This document shows positions 25,836 through 33,892 of a stretch of 41,050 bases of DNA, in pieces. Position numbers and translations under genes: made by a program. How positions within the stretch are numbered: the stretch's first letter is position 1; each line of letters begins with the position of its first letter. This stretch comes from Cyanobium usitatum str. Tous (GTDB lineage: Bacteria; Cyanobacteriota; Cyanobacteriia; PCC-6307; Cyanobiaceae): NCBI RefSeq assembly GCF_003011885.1, contig NZ_PXXO01000018.1:1-41050 (forward strand). The letters are read 5' to 3'. The notes below the pieces were generated by a model. That model did no database searches, was not told where the DNA came from, and saw nothing but the letters and a program-made list of their open reading frames with translations.

Positions 25836-26528
25836 ATGCAGCCTTCCTTGCTCGTAGTCGAAGACGACGAAACGATTCGCGAAACGATTCGCGAAGCCCT
25901 GGAGCTGGAGGGGTTCAGCGTCCAGGCCTGTGGCAATGGCCGCGACGCCCTGCAAATGCTGCAGCAGGCGCCCGATGGCCAACAATTTTCCCTGGTGGTG
26001 CTGGATTTGATGCTGCCGGGAATGGGTGGGCTGGATGTTTGCCGGCAGCTACGACAACACAGCAACCAAACGCCGATCCTGGTGGTAAGTGCCCGTGACA
26101 CCGAAACCGACCGGGTGCTGGGGCTCGAGGTGGGTGCCGACGACTACCTGGTCAAACCTTTTGGCATGCGGGAGTTGGTGGCCAGGTGCCGGGCCCTGCT
26201 GCGGCGCTCATCTAGCCAGACCAGCCGGGCCAAGGTGCTGGAGCACGCCAACCTCTGCATCTACCAGGACGAATGCCGGGTAACGCGGGACGGAGTGGAG
26301 GTAAACCTATCGCCAAAGGAATATCGATTACTGGAGCTGTTTATGCAAAATCCAAGGCAGGTCTGGAGCCGCGATCAGCTGCTGGAGCAGCTCTGGGGTA
26401 TCGACTACATCGGCGACAGCAAAACCGTTGATGTGCACATCCGCTGGTTGCGGGAGAAGTTGGAGGAGAGTCCATCAGCCCCGGTGCATCTGATTACGGT
26501 CCGTGGTTTTGGTTATCGCTTTGGCTAG
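25836..26528 (+). CDS. phoB: Phosphate response regulator PhoB (SphR)
   Basis: A 230-residue OmpR-type regulator that turns on phosphate-scavenging genes when phosphorylated by PhoR. The receiver is canonical: acidic residues E9, D10 and D11, phospho-Asp57 (VVLDLMLPG), a Ser switch near residue 85 and Lys107 in VKPF. The winged helix ends TVRGFGYRFG. ATG 25836 (MQPSLLVVEDDE) is chosen although the frame opens at 25785 inside the previous gene. The 3' end overlaps the phoR start by 26 bases. The phosphate assignment rests on the phoR partner and the neighbouring CRP-like gene. Confidence 0.88.
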   Translation: MQPSLLVVEDDETIRETIREALELEGFSVQACGNGRDALQMLQQAPDGQQFSLVVLDLMLPGMGGLDVCRQLRQHSNQTPILVVSARDTETDRVLGLEVGADDYLVKPFGMRELVARCRALLRRSSSQTSRAKVLEHANLCIYQDECRVTRDGVEVNLSPKEYRLLELFMQNPRQVWSRDQLLEQLWGIDYIGDSKTVDVHIRWLREKLEESPSAPVHLITVRGFGYRFG

Positions 26529-27675
26529 AGCCCTTGAGCTGCTGCTCGCGTTGAGTCTGGGGATAGGGCTAGGAGTGCTTGCCAGCCCACATATCAGCCT
26601 TGGAGTGGCCTCCTGGCGGCGTCGAGCTGGCCTGAACCGCTCCCTGCCCCCAGCCCGGCAGCTGCTGAGCTGGATGGATTCCGCCGCCATTGGCTGGATC
26701 CTCCTGGATCGCCAGGGCCTGATCGGCCATATCAACCCAAGGGCTGAGCGGATCTTGCAGCTTGATGCCGGCCGCCTGTTGCTCAGCCAGCCCTTCGGTG
26801 ATGTCTGCCCAGATCCAGACCTAGCCAGCAGCATCCGCATCGCCCGCCGCCAGGATCGGCCCCAGCGGCTGGAATTGCACTCCGGCGGCCATGACCTAGA
26901 CGCCATGGTGGTGCCGGGACGAGATGGCTGGTTGGTGGTGCAACTGCAGAGCCGCCGCTCCCTTGATGCCCAGCTCGAGCAGCAGGAGCGCTGGGTTAGT
27001 GATGTGGCCCATGAATTGAAAACCCCCCTCACCGCCCTGCTGCTGGTGGGCGACAGCCTCGCTGCCCAGGTAAATAGCCAGAATGCGCGACTGGTGGAGC
27101 GTCTGCAGCGGGAATTGCTGCGGCTGCAGGAGCTGGTGGGCGACCTACTTGAGCTTTCCCGTCTCGAAAATACCCTGCCCGGGACGGCCTCACGGGCCAT
27201 GGTGGTGGATTTGCCCCAGCTGGTGGAGCAGGTATGGACCAGCGTGCGGCCGCTGGCAGATCAACGCCAGATAGCTCTTGAGCTTGTTGCACCAGCACAG
27301 TTGCAGCTGAGCGGCGACAATTCCCGCCTGCACCGGGCCCTGCTCAACCTTTTTGATAACGCCCTGCGCTACAGCCCCGATGGTGGGGTGGTGCGGGTCA
27401 GCCTTGATCGCCGCGGTGAGTGGTGCCAGCTGAGCGTGGCTGATCAGGGACCCGGGCTTAGCGAAGAAGACCTAGCCCATATGTTTGAACGCTTTTACCG
27501 AGGTGATCCATCTCGGGCCCGAAGTAAACGGATCGGCAGTGGCTTGGGCTTATCGATCGTGCAGCAGATCGCCGTTACCCACGGCGGACGGATCCAGGCC
27601 AGCAACCATGCTGAAGGCGGCGCCGTGCTTGAGATGATCCTGCCGGGCGTAGTCGACACCGTCAGCCCTGGCTAG
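26503..27675 (+). CDS. phoR: Phosphate sensor histidine kinase PhoR (SphS)
   Basis: A 390-residue kinase. One N-terminal hydrophobic segment (about 10-28, ALELLLALSLGIGLGVLAS) is followed by a PAS domain (about 57-150), a dimerisation/H-box with VSDVAHELKTPL (His170), and the ATPase domain with N-box NLFDNALRY, G1 DQGPGLSEE and G2 GSGLGLSIVQQ. There is no periplasmic sensor domain, as expected for PhoR, which senses through the Pst/PhoU system. The start is drawn at GTG 26503, inside phoB; a later TTG is possible. Pst genes are not in this window. Confidence 0.9.
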   Translation: MVLVIALARALELLLALSLGIGLGVLASPHISLGVASWRRRAGLNRSLPPARQLLSWMDSAAIGWILLDRQGLIGHINPRAERILQLDAGRLLLSQPFGDVCPDPDLASSIRIARRQDRPQRLELHSGGHDLDAMVVPGRDGWLVVQLQSRRSLDAQLEQQERWVSDVAHELKTPLTALLLVGDSLAAQVNSQNARLVERLQRELLRLQELVGDLLELSRLENTLPGTASRAMVVDLPQLVEQVWTSVRPLADQRQIALELVAPAQLQLSGDNSRLHRALLNLFDNALRYSPDGGVVRVSLDRRGEWCQLSVADQGPGLSEEDLAHMFERFYRGDPSRARSKRIGSGLGLSIVQQIAVTHGGRIQASNHAEGGAVLEMILPGVVDTVSPG

Positions 27676-27708
27676 ATTGGTCAGGTATTAGGACAAGCGC
27701 TTGAGGCC

Positions 27709-27966
27709 ATGCATTTTTGGGCTCCCGAGATTGATCCATCCCATCCGATGGACTGCACCCAGGCTGAGCGATATGCCCTGAAGCGACTTAGCGATGGCAC
27801 ATTTCTGGCCATTGCCGGCGAGGATCAGCGACTCGTCGATGTTGATAGCACTTCTGATGCCTTCCTTTTTCATACCCACGAAGCTGCCCTGCGAGCCGCC
27901 ACTGAGCTGAATCGCGGCGGCCGCGGTCCGTTAGATGTGGTGAAGATTGAGTGGGAGCCAGCCTGA
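27709..27966 (+). CDS. Small hypothetical protein
   Basis: An 85-residue soluble protein starting at ATG 27709, 33 bases after phoR. Composition is ordinary and slightly acidic (ALKRLSDGTFLAIAGEDQRLVDVDSTSDAFLFHTHEAALRAATELN). I recognise no family. The even spread of residue types and the codon use, similar to neighbours, support a real gene. It could be the last gene of the phoB-phoR transcript. Confidence 0.6.
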   Translation: MHFWAPEIDPSHPMDCTQAERYALKRLSDGTFLAIAGEDQRLVDVDSTSDAFLFHTHEAALRAATELNRGGRGPLDVVKIEWEPA

Positions 27967-28238
27967 GCGCCTCAGGGATCATGGCGAAGGCCACCAGAAG
28001 GCCAGCTCTAGGGATATCGTTACCAGCATCTTGGCGTTCCTACTGGCCGGACGACTTAGCGCAAAGCGGCCACTCTGGAAACGGAGATTATCTTTCACGA
28101 GATGGAATGATCTCGAATGTTGAATATAATTGATCGGTTCGTGTTCGTATGAATCCTTTAGCCTTTTGTCCACTGCTCCACCACTGGCTCGTGAAGGTGG
28201 AAAGTATCAGTCATACTTGAGGCAGTTGATATTGGTTT

Positions 28239-28919
28239 GTGTCGCGGTTTGGTGAGCTGCTGCGGGCGGCCAACAACCTCAAACTGCTTGCCGCGATAGG
28301 TCGCAGTGGCGGCGATCTGAACTCGATAGCCGATCTGCTCGACAACATGATCGATAGCCCCCAGATGGTCGATTCGATAAGGCGCTTTAAAGCGGTGGCT
28401 GGTGGTGCAGAAATGCTCGAGCAGCGCTATCCGCCGCTGCAGCCCGACATCGAGCGGCTGATCCAGCTTCCAGTGGGGAGCTTGGGCCGCAGCTACGCCG
28501 AGCTGATCCGCAGGCTCAACTACGACCCGGAATTTTTCCGGCCGCGCCCGATTGATAGCGAGGCCCAATGGCTCACCCAACGGGTAGCCACCACCCACGA
28601 CATCCACCATGTGGTGGCTGGCTTTGGCACCTCAGCAGCAGGCGAAAGCGGCGTGCTGGCGATCACCGCCGCTCAAATCGGCTTTCCCGCCTATGTGCTG
28701 CTCACCACCGCCGGCCAACTAGCAAGCTTCCGCCTTCAGCTGCAGCGCTATGAGGAACTAGCCCAGGCGGTGGCTCACGGCATGGCGATCGGCCATCAGG
28801 CCCACTGCTTGATGGCGGCCCGGTGGGAGGAGGGCTGGGAGCGGTCCATTAGCGATTGGCGCCTGGAGCTGGGAATAAATGATCCGGCTGATGGCGCGGC
28901 CTATGGATTGGCTGCCTAA
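28239..28919 (+). CDS. Coq4-like protein
   Basis: A 226-residue protein of the COQ4 family. The metal-binding motif HDxxH-x11-E is complete: H120, D121, H124 and E136 (HDIHHVVAGFG...GES). In ubiquinone-making organisms COQ4 acts on the C1 carboxyl of the quinone head group and organises the biosynthetic complex. Cyanobacteria make plastoquinone and phylloquinone instead, so the substrate here is open. The start is GTG 28239, reading MSRFGELLRAANN; no ATG is nearby. It has no close gene partner; the UbiH-like enzyme at 11862 may or may not be related in function. Confidence 0.83.
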   Translation: MSRFGELLRAANNLKLLAAIGRSGGDLNSIADLLDNMIDSPQMVDSIRRFKAVAGGAEMLEQRYPPLQPDIERLIQLPVGSLGRSYAELIRRLNYDPEFFRPRPIDSEAQWLTQRVATTHDIHHVVAGFGTSAAGESGVLAITAAQIGFPAYVLLTTAGQLASFRLQLQRYEELAQAVAHGMAIGHQAHCLMAARWEEGWERSISDWRLELGINDPADGAAYGLAA

Positions 28920-29068
28920 AAATGAGGCTTATGGCCCCTCCAGCGGAACCACTGAGTCAGCTGCTTCTGTTTGATCCCCCTGACATCAGGCTCCATTGCC
29001 TTTGCGCTGCGCCAGTTTTGTAGAGGAGCGCTCTGAAGCAACCCCGAGCGCCCCCACTTAATATCTCC

Positions 29069-29371
29069 ATGTCAACCGAAAAATTGGGTCTCAGGCCCAT
29101 CGAGCCTGAAGCGCACCTGGACAAGGCAGATCCTTCTTCCATTTTGTACGGCGCTCCCGCTGGTGCGATGCAGCCAGATCAGGACTACCGGCTTCTTGAG
29201 CACTCTTATCGCAACTCACCTGAATACGCAGCGATGGTGGAGCGCTATCCCCTACTACGGAGCTTGATATCAGCCTGCGTTTCTTCTGAACTGGTTGGTC
29301 ATCCGCTAGTAATAGCTTGCGTGGAGGAGCCTACTCTGACGCTTCAGTGGGATCGTAGCCACGGTGAATAA
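29069..29371 (+). CDS. Small hypothetical protein
   Basis: A 100-residue soluble protein from ATG 29069. The middle part (YRLLEHSYRNSPEYAAMVERYPLLRSLISACVSS) looks helical and genuine. No signal peptide, membrane segment or known motif. No function can be given. It stands alone between gaps of 149 and 57 bases. Confidence 0.5.
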   Translation: MSTEKLGLRPIEPEAHLDKADPSSILYGAPAGAMQPDQDYRLLEHSYRNSPEYAAMVERYPLLRSLISACVSSELVGHPLVIACVEEPTLTLQWDRSHGE

Positions 29372-29428
29372 TGTTTTGGTAATCCTCTCCATGGTCTATG
29401 CTGCACTACTCACTTAGTATCTAAGAGA

Positions 29429-29740
29429 ATGTCTGAGATCGAGGAAATCAATAAGCTTGTCACTTTTGGACTTGTAGACGGCAAGCTTCGTATTCTCCAA
29501 GTCAATGCAAATGTCTGGGGGGACGTTACCGGTAGCATTCAGGGCAGTGTTCGCGGTGATATACATGGAGACGTTGAAGGAAGTGTAGAAGGATATGTCG
29601 GACGCGATGTTGGTGCAAATGTTGGCCGCCATGTTTTAGGTAATGTTAATGGCAATGTAGAGGGAAGCGTTTGGGGTGACATTAAGGGCGATGTATGGGG
29701 TAACGTCTTTGGAAAAGTTGAGGGAAGCGCTGAAGAGTAG
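29429..29740 (+). CDS. Tetrapeptide-repeat (VxGx) protein
   Basis: A 103-residue protein whose residues 29-100 are 18 uninterrupted four-residue units of the form [V/I]-x-[G/A/R]-x: VWGD VTGS IQGS VRGD IHGD and so on, ending VEGS AEE. The first 28 residues (MSEIEEINKLVTFGLVDGKL) form a cap. Strict spacing of Val/Ile and Gly implies a beta-solenoid or similar stacked fold, comparable in idea to bactofilin or hexapeptide-repeat proteins but with a shorter period. No signal peptide. The second-position residues vary and are often charged or aromatic, as for an exposed face. Start ATG 29429, preceded by AAGAGA. I do not recognise a named family. Confidence 0.78.
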   Translation: MSEIEEINKLVTFGLVDGKLRILQVNANVWGDVTGSIQGSVRGDIHGDVEGSVEGYVGRDVGANVGRHVLGNVNGNVEGSVWGDIKGDVWGNVFGKVEGSAEE

Positions 29741-29865
29741 CGCTGCACTCTCTTGGGTTGTGATGTCACCAGCGTATTTGGGCATCAGGAAATGATGAGT
29801 TAAATTTTTGCAGTTTGGTGGCTCACAAGATGGGCTACGGCTAGTAATATCATCTATTTTGGAAT

Positions 29866-30309
29866 CTATTCGGCTAGCGATAACAGCAATCCTCCTCCGG
29901 CGATGAGCAGGAGTCCTGTCCAGCTAGTAGCTGAAGGGCGTTCGCCAAGAAAGGCGAATCCGATAAGAGCTACTAACAACAAGCTGAGGCGGTCAATGGG
30001 CACCACTAATGATGCATCTCCCTGTTTCAAGGCCCTAAAAAAGCAGAACGAAGACAGTCCGCTGGCTATGCCGGAAAGGGTTATGAATACCCAAGTCTGT
30101 TGTGATAGTTCAAATGGATTGCTCCATTTGCCGGTTGCAATGATTAGCAACGGCAAGAATATTGAAACGACCACTGTGCGGATAAGGGTAGCTAGGTCGG
30201 CCTCAATGTTTTCAAGTCCTACTTTGCCGAGTACGGCAGAAGCGCTAGCAAAAATTGCTGATAAAAAAGCCCATGTAAACCAAAGGGGTAGGGCTGGAAA
30301 CGGGCTCAT
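29866..30309 (-). CDS. Single-domain EamA/DMT-family transporter
   Basis: A 147-residue membrane protein with about five hydrophobic helices, equal to one EamA repeat (half of a normal ten-helix drug/metabolite transporter). The end reads FFRALKQGDASLVVPIDRLSLLLVALIGFAFLGERPSATSWTGLLLIAGGGLLL, the classic EamA pattern. Half-size members exist and would work as dimers. Substrate unknown. Start ATG 30309. It lies 120 bases after the double cupin on the same strand. Confidence 0.85.
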   Translation of the reverse strand: MSPFPALPLWFTWAFLSAIFASASAVLGKVGLENIEADLATLIRTVVVSIFLPLLIIATGKWSNPFELSQQTWVFITLSGIASGLSSFCFFRALKQGDASLVVPIDRLSLLLVALIGFAFLGERPSATSWTGLLLIAGGGLLLSLAE

Positions 30310-30429
30310 TTGAATCTATTACCCGTATCGGTCATGATGGTTTCATTCTAGCCAAGTATCTCTGTTGAACTGTGAGCAATCAAACCCGCAATGTTATGCA
30401 GCGTGCCTGCCCCGGTCTCAGGAAGGAAG

Positions 30430-31128
30430 TCACCTCTTTGATTCGTGCATTAGGGGGCTCTGCGGAGCCATCGTCTCCGATAGATGGCCGATTTTAACCC
30501 AGATCGTGCAACCGGATTCGCTCCATGGCCTGTGTACGCTGCCGGGCGGATTGCGCAGCCAGCTGCCAGCCGGATAGGTGCCATGTTCGTCATTGAATAC
30601 GCCTGCGAGCACCAGAATCTCCTCCCCACCTGGATGGCTGTGGGTCTGAAACACCGTTCCCGCTGCCCATCTCACTAGGGCTAGGTGTTCAGAGCCAAAG
30701 GCGTGCAGCGGCAGCACATCCAACCCCATGACCAGTCCTGGAAGCCAGGCTTCTTTATTGGTGTTTATCACCAGCTGCTGCTGATCTGCCGGGTGCATCT
30801 GGTGCAGCTTGACCAGGATGGTGCAGCCCACCACGCTGAATGGAGCATGGCTGGAGCCAGCGGGGTTGCGCAGGTAGGTGCCGGCTGGGTAGTCGCCTTG
30901 TTCATCTGAGAAAGTGCCCTCCAGCACCAGGATCTCTTCGCCGCCGCCATGAAGATGGCGCTCGAAGTGGCTGCCTGGGGAATAGCGCACGATCGAGGTT
31001 GCCCTGGCTACCTCGCCGCCCTTGCGATCAAGTAGGCGCCGCTCCACCCCCGCCATAGGTGTTTGGTTCCAATTGAGAGCATTGGTGTCGAGCACCGCCC
31101 GCTGACTGAGGTCTGCATGGAGCTCCAT
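30430..31128 (-). CDS. Double-cupin protein, ChrR-like
   Basis: A 232-residue protein made of two similar cupin domains. The first has HLHGGGEEILVLEGTFSDEQGDYPAGTYLRNPAGSSHAPF and the second has THSHPGGEEILVLAGVFNDEHGTYPAGSWLRNPPGSVHRPW. The His and Glu residues in each are likely metal ligands. This is the ChrR cupin type, first known from the zinc anti-sigma factor ChrR, but the helical anti-sigma part is absent and no sigma factor is adjacent. It may be a stand-alone metal-dependent enzyme or sensor. Start ATG 31128. Confidence 0.85.
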   Translation of the reverse strand: MELHADLSQRAVLDTNALNWNQTPMAGVERRLLDRKGGEVARATSIVRYSPGSHFERHLHGGGEEILVLEGTFSDEQGDYPAGTYLRNPAGSSHAPFSVVGCTILVKLHQMHPADQQQLVINTNKEAWLPGLVMGLDVLPLHAFGSEHLALVRWAAGTVFQTHSHPGGEEILVLAGVFNDEHGTYPAGSWLRNPPGSVHRPWSESGCTIWVKIGHLSETMAPQSPLMHESKR

Positions 31129-31523
31129 AAGTTGGGTTCTGGCCCCTAAAGGTTGAAACTAGTCGCTAGTGGCGCAGTCTTCTAGTCCAGTCGCGCTGCT
31201 GGTGACGTGACTCCCCTGCCTGCTTATGTCCTACCATGGCCCACCTGTAGCCCGGTGATGGTGACATCGTGAGCCCTATCTGGAATCCTTCTTGACTGAA
31301 ATACAACGGTTGCTGAGGCTTGCAAATCCCTTGATTTTCGAGGCGCCCACAAGGGGATCCCACTTCTACTCACTGATTCACCAAAACGGATCTTATTCTG
31401 TTTGTGCTTGCTTCTGGCCAGAGAGGCGTGACCGTTGCCAGCCGCTTCAAGCCGACGTTTGATGACGATGCGCCCATTAACTGCCAAAGTGAATCGCACC
31501 TGACTGCCATAAGGGAAAGGAAA
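31129..31523. other. Intergenic stretch between double cupin and exported protein
   Basis: 395 bases separating two divergently read genes. A short palindrome, ACTAG-TCG-CTAGT, lies at 31158-31170. Otherwise I see no gene, terminator or promoter that I would defend. Confidence 0.5.
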
Positions 31524-31886
31524 TTGCGCAGAGAGATTGTTGCCATTGCCCTGAGCTTGTTGATGCTGTTGACGGCGCCAAGCGCATATGCCAGCAGTGG
31601 CGCCGCGCAGCATTTCCTCTGTGAGGGCGACTCGCTGGATGCAATCGCCTTCAAAGGGTCTGTGGATGCTGTAGACATCCCCAATAGCAACGACGACACA
31701 TTGCCTGGAGCCTTCATGGTGCTGCGCTGGCGCGAACTCAGTCTGCAATTACCACGTACCAACAATGCAGGGATTGCTAGTTACTCCGATGGGCGCTGGT
31801 GGTGGCAGGCCCTTGATCCAGATCACCCGGAATTCGCACAATTGCGCGGAAATGCTGAGCACTACAGCTGCGAACGCGAGCATTGA
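31524..31886 (+). CDS. Small exported protein, function unknown
   Basis: A 120-residue protein if started at TTG 31524, which is preceded by AAGGGAAAGGA, the best ribosome-binding site nearby. This start gives a textbook signal peptide (LRREIVAIALSLLMLLTAPSAYASS, cleavage after AYA-S near residue 21). The frame opens 40 codons earlier at GTG 31404, but that would bury the signal. The mature part has two Cys residues (FLCEGD and YSCEREH) that may form a disulfide and a Trp-rich GRWWWQ. No family recognised. Confidence 0.6.
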   Translation: MRREIVAIALSLLMLLTAPSAYASSGAAQHFLCEGDSLDAIAFKGSVDAVDIPNSNDDTLPGAFMVLRWRELSLQLPRTNNAGIASYSDGRWWWQALDPDHPEFAQLRGNAEHYSCEREH

Positions 31887-32223
31887 CAACAACTGGCTAA
31901 AGGTGCCTGCCCACCAGAGCCGGGGGCTGGTTGCCTGCTCGGGAACGCTATGGCTTGAGTCTTCATTTCGTGCGCTCCACCCGAGTGGGGCGGGTGGGCA
32001 CGGGCGCAGATCTTGTAAACCGCGGGGACCGCTCTAGGGAGAGCCTTCAATACCAGGGGAGGAGCGGCTTCAGAAGCACGGTGGCATCGTTTCGGCCGCC
32101 CGGTGTCAACTATGTAGGCGGGCGCGCCTATCTAATTGTCGCCATGCATGACGTGGACCCCAGAAACTGAACCAGCCCTAATCAGAGCTTCCCTACCGGC
32201 CAGAAATTGCCAGGAGAAGCGCC
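31887..32223. other. Intergenic stretch ahead of the IS3 remnant
   Basis: 337 bases. The last 75 belong to the left end of the insertion-sequence remnant; bases 31887-32148 hold no gene that I can support. Confidence 0.5.
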
Positions 32224-32411
32224 ATGAAAGTCAAACGCCAAAGCCCCGAGCAGATCACCCGCAAGTGCGGACCGCTGAGCAGCTCTTGAACCAGTGCCAG
32301 GCCGTTGCTGACGTCTGCCGAGCCCTGGAGGTTTCTCTGGCGACTTACCACCGCTGGCAGCATCTGTACGGGGTAATGAAAGCCACCGTGGCCAAACGCC
32401 TCCATCCGTAA
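32149..32411 (+). mobile_element. Left-end remnant of an IS3-family insertion sequence
   Basis: The remnant starts with TGACGTGGACCCCAGAAACTG, a sequence typical of IS3-type terminal repeats, followed by the broken orfA. The orfB transposase and a matching right end were not found in the window, so most of the element has been lost. Confidence 0.65.
32224..32411 (+). pseudogene. IS3-family OrfA transposase fragment, frameshifted
   Basis: From ATG 32224 the frame reads MKVKRQSPEQITRK, the usual start of an IS3 OrfA. It then shifts by one base at about 32265 and continues in another frame as RTAEQLLNQCQAVADVC and ALEVSLATYHRWQHLYG. This is the helix-turn-helix of the family, and it ends early after VAKRLHP. 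A one-base deletion is the simplest cause. The protein cannot be functional. Confidence 0.82.
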
Positions 32412-32574
32412 GGCTTCTCAGAAGTGGGCAGCCCTATGCCTGCCGTGCAGTCGACCTGGCCCCTTGCACCCGGTCATCTGCGGAAACCTAAGACAAACAG
32501 CATGTTAAGTTTTGCGACCAACTTGGCAGGTTCCGCGAAATCGAATATGATCAGGGTTATATGGTTTAAAGCAA

Positions 32575-32970
32575 ATGACTCAGATCTTTGTTCGCCTCCT
32601 TCGGTGCGGGTTTGTGCCCGTCATCCTGGCTGGCGCAGCTTCTTCGTCTTTTGCTCAGTCGTCTGTTGGTGGGTTGGTCAATGGACAATCGGAAACGGAG
32701 CAATTGCAGCTTCAAGAGATGAGCCGCACCAATCAAGCCAATATTAAGGCGCTTCAAGCGGATTCTCAATCGTTAACAAAAAATGCTGTGGGCGTGGGTT
32801 TCGTTATGGGCACTGGATTTACGGCGCTCCCCGCAGTTCAGCCTGCCTCAAGCTTCAACAACTACATTTGGTCAGATAATCAAGGGGTTTGGAAGTTGGA
32901 TAAATTTGGCAAGCAGTGCGCCGTCTCTTCATCGTCATCATCATCGTCATCTTCAGATCCTTGCTCATAG
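32575..32970 (+). CDS. Small exported protein with polyserine tail
   Basis: A 131-residue protein from ATG 32575. A signal peptide is visible (LLRCGFVPVILAGAASSSFAQS, cleavage after FAQ or SFA near residue 28). The mature part has a Gln/Ser-rich helical stretch, a Gly-rich hydrophobic run (NAVGVGFVMGTGFTALP) and a C-terminal run of ten serines before DPCS. No family recognised. Two Cys residues near the end could form a disulfide or surface link. Confidence 0.6.
   Translation: MTQIFVRLLRCGFVPVILAGAASSSFAQSSVGGLVNGQSETEQLQLQEMSRTNQANIKALQADSQSLTKNAVGVGFVMGTGFTALPAVQPASSFNNYIWSDNQGVWKLDKFGKQCAVSSSSSSSSSSDPCS
32926..32955 (+). repeat. Serine-codon microsatellite
   Basis: Ten successive TCN codons (mostly TCA and TCG) encode the polyserine run of the preceding gene. 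Unit length is three bases, so slippage would change tail length without breaking the frame. Confidence 0.85.
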
Positions 32971-33892
32971 TTTACAGATCCATCTTGATTATCCCTCCTG
33001 GAGCTTTGATTAGTGGTCCTGTATTTGTCTTAATCTTTTGAAGTTTTTTCAATCCCTTAAGTCTTGGGTCGATCTTATGTGTGGCTTCTGCTTTGCTCCG
33101 ATGGGCTGATTTGATCGGATGTAATGATAGTCTTCATTTGTATGGGTGGTGTCAATGACCTTGCTTAAGGCTTCGTGCAACTAGTACTAGCGTTTCTCGG
33201 CTACGGTCTGATCGCATAATGAATATTCTAGGGGTGCATCATCGAATTAACAAGATAGCCAACGCTGGCATGCTCGCCTGATTGCTATTAGTTGGAAAAT
33301 ATATAAGTCAGCCATGGGTGTAGCCAGGATTCTGGGAAGTACGACAATGGCTCGCAAAGATTGAGGATCAGCAGCTTGTACTCAAACACTCTCCGATCTG
33401 GTTAGTGAGAATCGTTCCGTCTGCTCCTTGGCAAAGGATATGTACGTGAGCGCAAGAGCAATACAGGGCACAAACGGATTGATTAGCTGATTCTGATCAA
33501 GATTCTCATTCTTCAGTAGCTTTTGTCCACAGCGATAAAGAGCTTGATTTCAGTTGAACAGTAGGCCCTCTTTTGAGGAGTTTGTCGGGCTTGGCGTAAT
33601 GAACAGCATTCACTATGCTGTAAACTCGATTGTTCAGGGTGAGACTGCTCAAGGATGGAGTGATCGAGGACCTCTTCGAGATATTGTAGTCCCACGAATA
33701 AGCCGGGCCAAAGCTTTTAGTCAGCCTCAGCGTGAAGATCATTCAGCGGCAAACCGGAGTGACAGCTTTTTACCTGCTGAATGCTGGTTTTGACTTTAAC
33801 AGGAGGCCCTAGCTAGCTAAAATCTTGAGATCTGAGAGACGATAACGACCAGGCATTCGTACTTCAGCCGGCAAGTGCTGGGGCTCGCGTGC
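32971..33892. other. Long A+T-rich stretch without a supported gene
   Basis: 922 bases with stop codons in all frames. Two short overlapping frames (33554-33793 plus strand and 33506-33742 minus strand) oppose each other and neither resembles a known protein. It may contain decayed genes or mobile-element debris that I could not identify. Confidence 0.5.

Noticed and set aside
31224-31748. 174-residue minus-strand frame
   Set aside because: It opposes the exported protein that has a clear signal peptide and ribosome-binding site; its own composition shows no recognisable domain.
33506-33793. Two opposing short frames in the large gap
   Set aside because: Neither has a ribosome-binding site or known motif, and each is the other's antisense.
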